Assembly: GCA_041752455.1 (NCBI GenBank)
Contig: JBGSWL010000186.1
Coordinates: 1 to 19,712, forward strand
DNA: 19,712 nt
From: JBGSWL01 sp041752455
GTDB taxonomy: Bacteria > Pseudomonadota > Alphaproteobacteria > Rhizobiales > Rhizobiaceae
Direction: 5' to 3'
The notes beneath the pieces were generated by a model. The model ran no database searches, was not told the DNA's origin, and saw only the letters and a program-made list of their open reading frames with translations. Both the position numbers and the translations under genes were made by a program. This document shows, in pieces, positions 12,535 to 19,471 of this stretch (positions are counted from its first letter, which is position 1; every line of letters starts with the position of its first letter).

Positions 12535-13623
12535 TCAGCTGCGCACATAGTCGGCAGCGTTGTGCTTCTTCATCACCGCGTCGAACCGGCGGGCAAAGGC
12601 GTCATCGGCCAGCTTCTTGCGGCGCTGGATTTCCTGCGTGGCGATCATGTTGCCTTCGTGCATTTCCAGAAGGTCGCCGATGTGTTTCTGCGCCGCGGCG
12701 CCGATGCCGGCCATCGTCGTTTCGGCGGCGGTGTCGACCTGGCTGCCGAGCGTGTTGATCTTGTGGGCAACATCCTGCTGGGCGGCGGTCTTCAGCGAAT
12801 CCTCGAGCGCCTTGTAGAGAACGATGCGCTGCTCGGTGTCGATCGTCAGCTTGTTGATCAGCGTCTGCTGCGCGGCCTTCTGATTGTTGAGCGAGTCAAC
12901 GAAGGTCTGGAACATCGACGTGTAGCGCTCCAGCGTCTGGCTTTCGGCCAGAAGCGTCTGCTCGCGCGCCTGTGCCTCGTTGTATTCGGTCGCCATTTCC
13001 GAGCGCTCGCCTTCGAGTGCCGTGCGATCCTTCTGGTTGGTGGATGCGGAAATCCGGTTTTCCAGATCGAGCAGCATCGGGTTGAGTTCCTCGATCCGCT
13101 TCTGGGTGGCTTCCAGCGCTTCCATGGTCGCCTTGCGGCGTTCGATCACCTGGCGAAGGCTGGTCTCTGACGAAGCATAGCGCTGGTCGAGCACATCCTT
13201 CTGGTTCTTCAGGATGCCGACGATCGTGTCCGACTTTGTCAGGAGTTCCTGCAGGTTGCCGGCAAGGCTCATATTGCGCACGCGCTCGGTGCGCATCCGC
13301 TGCATCCGCTGCGCCGAGAAAAGGCCGACGAACTTTTCCCAAGCGGTGTGCGACTTCATGCTCTCGAATTCGGAGCCGAACACATTGGTTGCATCTTCCA
13401 GCCCGATGATCAGGTCGGCGATGTTTTCCTCCATCACCCCCTGCTGCTTGAGCACGTCCTGGATGCGGGCGTTCTCGATGTCGAACTCGGCATCGCCGAT
13501 CGTCGCATCGGTCTTGGCAAGCCGCTCAAGCAACGAGCCGGACTGCTCCATCTTGGTCTGCATCTCGGTGACGACCCGTTTGGCCTTCTCGATTTCGGCA
13601 TCAAAATTCTGCAAGGTCGCCAT
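12535..13623 (-). CDS. Coiled-coil protein, possibly remote TelA-like
   Basis: This 362-residue, highly charged, almost entirely helical protein has no signal peptide or membrane segment. Strong heptad patterns run from about 130-275 (KNQKDVLDQRYASSE..., LEATQKRIEELNPMLLDLEN). The C-terminal third (about 235-320) loosely recalls toxic-anion-resistance TelA proteins in composition and spacing, but no diagnostic motif is seen and the call is weak. The ATG at 13621-13623 is preferred since GAGGGG lies 6 bases upstream; an ATG two codons earlier would abut the ribosome site. It stands 85 bases after tdk and is followed closely by the unrecognised 385-residue gene. A structural role alongside it is inferred. 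Confidence 0.75.
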   Translation of the reverse strand: MATLQNFDAEIEKAKRVVTEMQTKMEQSGSLLERLAKTDATIGDAEFDIENARIQDVLKQQGVMEENIADLIIGLEDATNVFGSEFESMKSHTAWEKFVGLFSAQRMQRMRTERVRNMSLAGNLQELLTKSDTIVGILKNQKDVLDQRYASSETSLRQVIERRKATMEALEATQKRIEELNPMLLDLENRISASTNQKDRTALEGERSEMATEYNEAQAREQTLLAESQTLERYTSMFQTFVDSLNNQKAAQQTLINKLTIDTEQRIVLYKALEDSLKTAAQQDVAHKINTLGSQVDTAAETTMAGIGAAAQKHIGDLLEMHEGNMIATQEIQRRKKLADDAFARRFDAVMKKHNAADYVRS

Positions 13624-13708
13624 GGTCATCCCCTCAAGGTCGCTGGTCGCACTGTCGTTGGCGCATATAAGCACGACGCGTGACAAAATGAAGTCGCGAG
13701 ATGACCGA

Positions 13709-14323
13709 TCAGCGCCGCAGAAATCCGATCATGTCGTCGGCCGGCCAGCGGCCCATCTCTTCTTCCCAGTGGCGGCGGCAGAGCGAGACATAGCGGTCAT
13801 TGCCGCCGATCACGACCTGCTCGCCCTCGCGCGCCACCTTGCCGTCCGGCCCGATGCGCACCACCATCGCAGCCTTGCGGCCGCAGCGGCAGATCGTGCG
13901 CACTTCGCGCAGGTCATCGGCAATCGCCAGCAGCGCTTCAGACCCCGGAAACAGCTTGCCCTGAAAATCGACGCGAAGGCCGTAGCACATCACCGGAACG
14001 CCCAGCCGGTCGGCAACGCGCGCGAGGTGCCAGACCTGCTCGCGGGTCAGAAACTGGGCTTCGTCGACGAAGACGCAGTGGGTCGGCTCCAGCTTCAGGT
14101 GTTCGCCGATCTCCGTATAAAGATCGGTCGCGGCGTCAAACATCCGCGCTTCCGCCTCAAGCCCGATCCGCGAGCCGATCCGGCCGGCGCCTACCCGGTC
14201 ATCAAGCCGCGCCGTGTAGAGCAGTGCGCTCATGCCGCGTTCACGGTAATTGTAGGCCGCCTGCAGCAGCATGGTGGATTTGCCGGCATTCATCGTCGCG
14301 TAGTGAAAATAGAGCTTGGCCAT
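13709..14323 (-). CDS. tdk: Thymidine kinase
   Basis: Thymidine kinase phosphorylates thymidine to dTMP in nucleoside salvage. The 204-residue protein has the P-loop HYATMNAGKST (about residues 7-17), the catalytic VDEAQF (D87-E88-A89-Q90-F91) and a zinc site made by CRC near 131-133 and C-x2-H (CRRH) near the C-terminus. Length is typical for the bacterial type II enzyme. The ATG at 14321-14323 is chosen because MAKLYFHYATMNAGKS matches the family start; an upstream TTG is rejected. A TTGACA element at 14358-14363 (minus) could be its -35, but no convincing -10 follows at the right distance. It diverges from the HugZ-like gene. Confidence 0.97.
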   Translation of the reverse strand: MAKLYFHYATMNAGKSTMLLQAAYNYRERGMSALLYTARLDDRVGAGRIGSRIGLEAEARMFDAATDLYTEIGEHLKLEPTHCVFVDEAQFLTREQVWHLARVADRLGVPVMCYGLRVDFQGKLFPGSEALLAIADDLREVRTICRCGRKAAMVVRIGPDGKVAREGEQVVIGGNDRYVSLCRRHWEEEMGRWPADDMIGFLRR

Positions 14324-14426
14324 CGTCCTGCCCGCGGTTTTGCGCAAAGTCCGCCTTTGTCAAAGTGCAGCCCCTGCCCTAAACCAAGCCATGGGCGCGC
14401 GCCAATGGCACACGGCCCAGTTTCAA

Positions 14427-14462
14427 CAGGCGAAGGCACAGGCGAAAGCACAGGCAATGGCA
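14427..14462 (+). repeat. 12-bp tandem repeat x3 at a gene start
   Basis: Units CAGGCGAAGGCA (14427-14438), CAGGCGAAAGCA (14439-14450) and CAGGCAATGGCA (14451-14462) follow each other directly. The last unit contains the ATG of the HugZ-like gene. If translation began further upstream (ATG at about 14391) the repeat would encode QAKA-type units. Confidence 0.7.
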
Positions 14463-15227
14463 GAGACAGCCGACAAGAAGGTCATCCGCGATACCGACCA
14501 GGAAGCCCGCCAGTTGGCGCGGCGGCTGATCTCGACGGCGCGCTTTGCAGCGCTCGCTGCCATGCCGCGGCAGGACGGCGACTATCCGAGCATCAGCCGC
14601 GTTCAGGTGTCGACCGATATCGACGGCACGCCTGTCGTGCTCGCATCGTCGCTTTCGCCGCATACGGGCGCCATGATCGCCAACCCGAAGACATCGCTGC
14701 TGGTCGGCGAACCCGGCAAGGGCGATCCGCTCGCCCATCCGCGCATCACGCTGTTCACGAACGCCCGGCGGATCGAACGCGAAAGCGAAGCCCATACGCG
14801 CATCCGCCGGCGCCATCTCGCGCGCAATCCCAAGGCGGCGCTTTACGCCGACTTCGGCGATTTTTCGTTTTTCCGGCTGGAAATGGCCGGTGCAAGCCTG
14901 AACGGCGGCTTCGGCCGCGCCTACAACCTTACGGCAGAGGAACTGGCGCTGGGCGGCGATGCAAAGGGCATGGCTGCGATGGAGCCATCGGCCATCGAGC
15001 ACATGAATTCCGACCATGCCGATGCCGTTGCGCTTTACGCCGAAAAACTGGCTGGCGCAAAACACGGCAAATGGCGGGTTATCGCCATGGATGCAGCCGG
15101 CATGGATCTGGCGCTGGCAGACGCGCTGGTGCGCGTTTCCTATCCTGAGCCACTGGAAAGCGCCGCGGATCTGCGCAAGGCGCTGAAGCAGATGGCAGAC
15201 GCCGCCCGCGCCGCCGGCGAACCGTGA
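14457..15227 (+). CDS. HugZ-like protein (FMN-binding split barrel plus DUF2470)
   Basis: This 256-residue protein has an N-terminal pyridoxamine-5'-phosphate-oxidase-like split barrel (about 10-150; ISRVQVSTDIDGTPVVLAS, VGEPGKGDPLAHPRITL) and a C-terminal DUF2470-type region with EHMNSDHADAVALY (about 180-195). This two-part build is that of HugZ/HutZ heme-utilisation proteins, some of which degrade heme; many alphaproteobacterial members are untested. The ATG at 14457 is chosen as the family motif starts soon after it; an in-frame ATG at about 14391 would add 22 low-complexity residues. The gene is followed after 10 bases by the RNA methyltransferase gene, so the two probably form an operon. 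No heme transport genes are visible nearby, so the exact substrate is open. Confidence 0.85.
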   Translation: MAETADKKVIRDTDQEARQLARRLISTARFAALAAMPRQDGDYPSISRVQVSTDIDGTPVVLASSLSPHTGAMIANPKTSLLVGEPGKGDPLAHPRITLFTNARRIERESEAHTRIRRRHLARNPKAALYADFGDFSFFRLEMAGASLNGGFGRAYNLTAEELALGGDAKGMAAMEPSAIEHMNSDHADAVALYAEKLAGAKHGKWRVIAMDAAGMDLALADALVRVSYPEPLESAADLRKALKQMADAARAAGEP

Positions 15228-15237
15228 CGCCAAAACC

Positions 15238-16047
15238 ATGCCGTTGATCCCAGTCACCGATCCGGCCGACCCGCGCCTTGCGCCCTATCGCGATATCCGC
15301 GAGCGCGATCTGGTGCGCCGCGACGGCCTGTTCATCGCTGAGGGCAAGACCGTTCTGGCGGTGCTGGCGCGCAGCGGACGCTTTGCCATCGAAAGCGTGC
15401 TGCTTCTCGAAAACCGTGTTGACGGACTACAACCAATCATCGCCGACCTTGATCCGGCGGTTCCGGTACTCGTTGTCGACCAGACGCTGATGGATGAGAT
15501 CGCCGGGTTTCACCTGCATCGCGGCATACTGGCGATTGCGCGCCGACCTGAAGGTGCCGATGCGCCGCCGGGACCGGAGGCCGAAGATTGGCGCACGGTT
15601 GTCGCCGTGTCCGGCCTTGCCAACCATGACAATGTCGGCGCGATCTTTCGCAATGCCGCAGCGCTGGGGGCTGATGCGGTGCTGATGGATGGGGCAAGTT
15701 GCGACCCGCTTTACCGAAAGGCGGTCCGCGTCTCGGTTGGCGGCGTGCTCACCGTGCCATGGCACCGCTTTGCCGATACGGCGATGATGCTGGACTGGCT
15801 CGAAGGGCATGGCTTTGCGACATTTGCCCTGTCACCGGCCGCGGCAATTGCCTTGGAAGACTGGAACTCGCCCGAACGGACGGCGCTGCTTCTCGGCACC
15901 GAGGGTCCCGGCCTTCCCGCCGATGTGCTTGCGGATATGCCGGGTATCCGCATCGACATGGCCGGCGGGTTCGACAGCCTCAACGTGGCGACAACCGCCG
16001 CCATCGTCCTCAATCATCTGCGGGTATGCCGCGCAAAAGGCGGCTAG
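15238..16047 (+). CDS. SpoU/TrmH family RNA 2'-O-methyltransferase
   Basis: This 269-residue SPOUT methyltransferase has an N-terminal substrate-binding domain (about 1-105) and three SpoU motifs: ANHDNVGAIFRNAAALGADAV (motif 1, about 128-148, with the conserved R138), LLLGTEGPGL (motif 2, about 217-226) and SLNVATTAAIVL (motif 3, about 247-258). It would transfer a methyl group from S-adenosylmethionine to a 2'-OH of tRNA or rRNA; which one cannot be read from the sequence. The ATG follows the HugZ-like stop by 10 bases with a weak ribosome site, suggesting read-through expression. Its stop TAG shares the CTAG palindrome with the stop of the convergent coiled-coil gene. Confidence 0.93.
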   Translation: MPLIPVTDPADPRLAPYRDIRERDLVRRDGLFIAEGKTVLAVLARSGRFAIESVLLLENRVDGLQPIIADLDPAVPVLVVDQTLMDEIAGFHLHRGILAIARRPEGADAPPGPEAEDWRTVVAVSGLANHDNVGAIFRNAAALGADAVLMDGASCDPLYRKAVRVSVGGVLTVPWHRFADTAMMLDWLEGHGFATFALSPAAAIALEDWNSPERTALLLGTEGPGLPADVLADMPGIRIDMAGGFDSLNVATTAAIVLNHLRVCRAKGG

Positions 16048-17393
16048 GCGCCGGCACCGTTGCGCACATCGCGAGAGGCGGCGCGCAGGGCCTTGATCCG
16101 GTCGGCAAGACTTGGCGGAGCGCCCGGAACGCCTGGGCCTTCAGGTGCTGCATCGATCAGTACGTGGACCCGGCTGCCTTCACCCTCGAGCAAAGCCGCC
16201 ATGTGGACGATCTCGGCCGAAAGGCGGGCAATCTCGTTGCGCAAGGCCGCATCGTCCAAGGGCGCGTCGGCAACGGCAGGTAAGGCCGCTTGTGCCGCGA
16301 CTTGCGCTTCCAACGCCTCTCTCGCCTGCTGCGCTTCACGAATGGAAGCGCGCGACGCTTCCAGCGCTGCCTCGGCTGCGGCGGCGCGCGATTGCTCGCT
16401 GGCCACATCGGTCGTCAAACGCGCAATCTGCGCCCGGTAGCCTTCGAACGCAGCCTCCGGCTCGGCGGTGCCGGTCAACTTGGATAGACGGTTGACCCGA
16501 ACCGTCAGATCGGCAAGTTCGCTTTCCAGCTCGACCTTTTCGCGTTCCGCATCCATCGCGCGCCGTTCCAGTTCCATGAAATCAGCTTCGGCGGCGCTCT
16601 GACGCTCGCGCAGACGCTCCATCTCCGTGGTGCGCCTTGCCAGCGCAACTTCGATGTCGGAGGTCTGGGCAATCGCCTTTTGCAGGCGTTGGTCAAGTTC
16701 CGCGCTGCGCTGCTTCTCATTGTTCAGCAAGGCCGTGGTCTCGCTGGCTTCCGCGCGGCTGTCGCGCACCTTGGCCTGCGCCTCGCGCAAGCGGTCGCGC
16801 AGTTCCACGATCTTCATTTCAGAGCGCTCAAGCTCGCCCTCGCGATCGGCAAGCGTTGCAACGCTGCGCTGCAAGCGCTGGTCGGTGTCAGCCAGCATCC
16901 GCTCGAGGCTTTCCACCTCGCCGGACCGCGCTTCAAGGTCCGCCCGCACCGTTTGCAGTTCAAGCTGTGTGCCTGACAATTCCTGGGTGAGGCCTTCGGC
17001 GCGCAGGGTTTCCTGCTCCAGCCGATCGGAAAGACCGGCGATGGTCTGGTCGCGTTCCTTGAGTTCGCCGGCGCGCGCGCGGATCGTCTGCTCGGCGAGG
17101 CTGAGGCCGGCCTGCGCTTCGGTCGTCTGCTCGCGCTGGCGCGTCAGCGCCATTTCGGCCTTGCGCAGTGCCATGGCATGCTCGGCGCGCAGCCGGTCCT
17201 TGTCTGCAAGCAGCTCGTTGACCGTCAGCGGCACCGAACTTTCGATGCGCTTGCGCGTCAGGAAAACGGCGCGGCGCCAGATGGTCGGCGCGATGACCAT
17301 CGCGCACAGGACAGCGCTCAAGAACCCGAGGAAAAAGAACAGGATTGTTTCGATCAACAGGCCGCGCTCCGGTTGCGCATCGGCATCTGCCAT
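16044..17393 (-). CDS. Membrane-anchored coiled-coil protein
   Basis: This 449-residue protein has one N-terminal membrane helix (about 12-38, ETILFFFLGFLSAVLCAMVI), then a basic segment (RRAVFLTRKRIE), then a long coiled coil (about 60-370) rich in E, R, A and Q with many heptads, and a Pro/Gly-rich patch near 420. The basic segment right after the helix suggests a cytoplasmic coiled coil. The N-terminal block SSVPLTVNELLADKDRLRAE looks like a conserved Hyphomicrobiales hypothetical protein; I know of no function. It follows eipA on the same strand, 82 bases downstream, with two hairpins between them (17397-17416 and 17430-17450). It overlaps the RNA methyltransferase stop by 4 bases on the other strand. 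Confidence 0.85.
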   Translation of the reverse strand: MADADAQPERGLLIETILFFFLGFLSAVLCAMVIAPTIWRRAVFLTRKRIESSVPLTVNELLADKDRLRAEHAMALRKAEMALTRQREQTTEAQAGLSLAEQTIRARAGELKERDQTIAGLSDRLEQETLRAEGLTQELSGTQLELQTVRADLEARSGEVESLERMLADTDQRLQRSVATLADREGELERSEMKIVELRDRLREAQAKVRDSRAEASETTALLNNEKQRSAELDQRLQKAIAQTSDIEVALARRTTEMERLRERQSAAEADFMELERRAMDAEREKVELESELADLTVRVNRLSKLTGTAEPEAAFEGYRAQIARLTTDVASEQSRAAAAEAALEASRASIREAQQAREALEAQVAAQAALPAVADAPLDDAALRNEIARLSAEIVHMAALLEGEGSRVHVLIDAAPEGPGVPGAPPSLADRIKALRAASRDVRNGAGA

Positions 17394-17429
17394 GAATGCC
17401 GGTGCAAATCCACCGGCAACAGGAACAAC

Positions 17430-17450
17430 GGCGGCAGGTAGGCTGCCGCC
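17430..17450 (-). terminator. Possible weak terminator or attenuator after eipA
   Basis: GGCGGCAG (17430-17437) and CTGCCGCC (17443-17450) pair perfectly around a 5-base loop, 25 bases after the eipA stop. On the minus strand only GTTGTT follows, so termination would be weak. A second perfect hairpin, GCCGGTG/CACCGGC with a 6-base loop (17397-17416), lies directly upstream of the coiled-coil gene's start codon. Confidence 0.4.
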
Positions 17451-17475
17451 GCCTGTCGGCGGACCGGCTCGCCGG

Positions 17476-18075
17476 TCAGAAAGGGTTCCAGGTCGGGTTC
17501 TGCGTCAGCTTCAGATAGCCGACCGAAACGCCGAGCCGTGCACCGACGCCGGTACGTACCGGCACCAGAAGGACATTGTTGCGCTTGAGCACATGGACGC
17601 CGACACCGGCGACAAGGTAGGCCGAGCCGGCAACACCGCCGTAGCGGCCATGCAGGTCATTGGTTGCCGGCAGGTTGTAGACGAGCATCATCGTGCGCGC
17701 GCCTTCACCGCCAAAATCCCAGCCGACCGAAGGGCCTTGCCAGAACACGTTATGGTCGCCGGCGTTCTTGGTGTAGAGCGTGCCCTCGCCATAGGTCAGG
17801 CCGCCAACAAAGGCACCGGATCCCTCCTGGCCGAGAATGTAGCCGTTGGGCAGGCCGTAGGTTGAAAAGATGCGCTCGATGGCCGTTGCCAGGGCGCCGG
17901 ATGTCGAGCCGAAGAACTGGTGCCCGGCATCGATCACTTCGCCCGCCTCATAAGGGCTTGGCTGTTCCTGCGCACGCAATTGCTGGCTGGCGCTGAAGAA
18001 CGCCAGCAATGTCAGAAACAGTGCGGACAAGAGATGGGTCAGGTTGACGCGCGGCATGGGGATCACTTTGCTCAT
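17476..18075 (-). CDS. eipA: DUF1134 periplasmic envelope protein EipA
   Basis: This 199-residue protein has a signal peptide (hydrophobic core about 14-28, LLSALFLTLLAFFSA, probable cleavage after A35 in QLRA-QEQ) and a DUF1134 domain of small beta-barrel type rich in Gly (SVGWDFGGEGARTMMLVYNL, GGVAGSAYLVAGVGVHVL). The Brucella homologue EipA is a periplasmic protein needed for envelope-stress resistance, and its gene is activated directly by CtrA. The ATG at 18073-18075 has GGGAG about 10 bases upstream; a longer open frame to 18162 would place a hydrophilic extension before the signal peptide and is rejected. A perfect CtrA box lies 104 bases upstream, oriented toward this gene. Confidence 0.92.
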   Translation of the reverse strand: MSKVIPMPRVNLTHLLSALFLTLLAFFSASQQLRAQEQPSPYEAGEVIDAGHQFFGSTSGALATAIERIFSTYGLPNGYILGQEGSGAFVGGLTYGEGTLYTKNAGDHNVFWQGPSVGWDFGGEGARTMMLVYNLPATNDLHGRYGGVAGSAYLVAGVGVHVLKRNNVLLVPVRTGVGARLGVSVGYLKLTQNPTWNPF

Positions 18076-18178
18076 CGGCTCGCTCCCGGAGTGGTGTTGA
18101 CGATGCCGGTCCATATGCCCGCACATTCGGGCAAGGTTCCGGCGGCGTCTCTGATGTTTCAAATTTTAGACTTCTGCG

Positions 18179-18194
18179 GTTAACGCGCCATTAA
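18179..18194 (-). promoter_or_regulatory. CtrA box TTAA-N7-TTAAC
   Basis: On the minus strand the site reads TTAATGGCGCGTTAAC, a perfect match to the CtrA consensus with the 7-base spacer and final C. It lies in the eipA-chpT divergent region and points to eipA. A GANTC methylation site (GATTC, 18267-18271) lies 25 bases before chpT. Confidence 0.85.
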
Positions 18195-18295
18195 GTTGCT
18201 TGGCTCAGTGGCAACGTTGAACGGTCGGTTCGCGCCGACTATCGTGACAAGCGACCCTGCATGCGCGATTCGCGCCACGAAACGGAACCCGGACC

Positions 18296-18922
18296 ATGGC
18301 CAAACTCGACCGCCTCTCCCCCACCGAGCTTGCCTCGCTCCTGTGCAGCCGGGTCTGTCATGATGTGATCTCGCCGGTGGGCGCGATCAACAACGGGGTC
18401 GAACTGATCGAAGACGGCGGCCATGACGAGGACGCCATGAACCTGATCCGCACCAGCGCGATCAACGCGTCATCGCGGCTGCAATTTGCCCGCATCGCCT
18501 TCGGCGCCGCCGGATCGGCCGGTGTCCAGATCGATACCGGCGATGCACAGGCCGTCGCCAATGCGTTCATGGCCGGCGAAAAGCCGGCGTTCACCTGGGA
18601 AGGCGACCGCGCCTACCTGCCGAAGAACCAGGTCAAGCTGATCCTGAACCTTGTGCTGATCGCCAATGCCTCGATCCCGCGCGGCGGTTCGCTCGATTGC
18701 CGCATCGAGAACACCGCCACCGAGCCGCGCTTCACCCTCAGGGCGGCAGGCCGGATGATGCGTGTGCCGCAAAAGTTCCAGGATTATCTCGATGGTCGCT
18801 GGGGCGAACCGATCGACGCCCATTCGGTGCAGTTCTACTATACCCTGCTGCTTGCCGAAGAGGCCGGCATGACCATCAACGTCCACATGGACGAGGAAGC
18901 CGTCACCTATACCGCTGCGTAA
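18296..18922 (+). CDS. chpT: Histidine phosphotransferase ChpT
   Basis: ChpT relays phosphate from the hybrid kinase CckA to CtrA and CpdR in the alphaproteobacterial cell-cycle pathway. The 208-residue protein has a DHp-like helix pair at the start, with the phospho-accepting histidine H22 in SRVCHDVISPVGAINNGVEL, and a degenerate ATPase-like C-terminal domain. Length and the H-D-V-x-x-P motif match the family. The ATG at 18296 has no strong ribosome site (GGAAC about 9 bases upstream). Its neighbours fit: ctrA lies some 550 bases downstream on the other strand and a receiver-like gene follows on the same strand. Confidence 0.93.
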   Translation: MAKLDRLSPTELASLLCSRVCHDVISPVGAINNGVELIEDGGHDEDAMNLIRTSAINASSRLQFARIAFGAAGSAGVQIDTGDAQAVANAFMAGEKPAFTWEGDRAYLPKNQVKLILNLVLIANASIPRGGSLDCRIENTATEPRFTLRAAGRMMRVPQKFQDYLDGRWGEPIDAHSVQFYYTLLLAEEAGMTINVHMDEEAVTYTAA

Positions 18923-18936
18923 CATTTTTACGCAGC
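18914..18936 (+). terminator. Possible hairpin terminator at chpT end
   Basis: GCTGCGTAA (18914-18922, including the stop codon) and TTACGCAGC (18928-18936) form a perfect 9-base stem with a 5-base loop, followed by the moderately T-rich ATTTACGATTTGTT. It could partly end chpT transcription before the receiver-like gene. Confidence 0.5.
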
Positions 18937-19018
18937 ATTTACGATTTGTTGACCGCGCCACTTAAGCGACGGGAAAACATGGCGTGGTATCCTCCGGATC
19001 AAAGCCAAGAGGTCCGCC

Positions 19019-19387
19019 ATGTCCCGTTGCATGCTTGTCGAAAAGTCCGGTGTCGTCCGAAAGGTTGCAAAGCGCATCCTCTCCGGTCCGGAGCTCTATA
19101 TCATCGAGGCTGAAACCGCCGAACAGGCGCTGACCATGTGCGAGGCGCACATGCCGGACACCATCGTCGTGGAAGCCAACCCGATCGGAATGCCGGTCGA
19201 GGATTTTGTCCGCGCGATCCGCGCCATGCAGACCGACACCAAGCCGCTTCTGATCATTTCGATGATCGAACTCGATCTTGTCACCATGACCCGCGCCAAG
19301 CGTGCTGGTGCCGACGACTACCTGCTCAAGCCGTTCGACCGCCAGCTGCTGCTGTCGCGTTTCAAGGAATTCAAGCGCGCTGCCTGA
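19019..19387 (+). CDS. Degenerate receiver-domain protein (pseudo-receiver)
   Basis: This 122-residue stand-alone receiver-like domain keeps the conserved Lys in YLLKPF (K104) and a hydroxyl residue at IIS (S81). The usual acidic pair is E8-K9 (LVEKS), and the phospho-acceptor Asp is replaced by Glu (E52 in TIVVEANPIGMP). Glu at this place often mimics the phosphorylated state, so the protein may be locked or serve only for binding. AAGAGG sits 6 bases before the ATG. It lies between chpT and ctrA on the opposite strand to ctrA, and it is not CpdR, which keeps the acceptor Asp. A role as a ChpT or CtrA partner is inferred from place. Confidence 0.82.
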   Translation: MSRCMLVEKSGVVRKVAKRILSGPELYIIEAETAEQALTMCEAHMPDTIVVEANPIGMPVEDFVRAIRAMQTDTKPLLIISMIELDLVTMTRAKRAGADDYLLKPFDRQLLLSRFKEFKRAA

Positions 19388-19415
19388 TCGGATCTTTTGG
19401 CCATAACGGAACGGC

Positions 19416-19443
19416 AAAACCCGGCGCATGCGCCGGGTTTTTT
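19416..19443. terminator. Strong bidirectional terminator between receiver gene and ctrA
   Basis: AAAACCCGGCGC and GCGCCGGGTTTT form a 12-base near-palindrome followed by six Ts on the plus strand; on the minus strand four Ts follow. It lies between two convergent genes and can stop both. Confidence 0.92.
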
Positions 19444-19471
19444 GTGTGTCATGTCTGAAAGTTCGGTCGGA

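Noticed and set aside
12535..13623. Firm TelA (toxic anion resistance) call
   Set aside because: Only general helical resemblance; coiled coils give false matches easily, so it is kept as a weak possibility.
13214..15148. 644-codon plus-strand open frame across three genes
   Set aside because: It crosses tdk and the HugZ-like gene in other frames and has no domain.
19019..19387. Calling the receiver-like gene cpdR
   Set aside because: It lacks the acceptor Asp and the normal acidic pair, and its sequence does not match CpdR.
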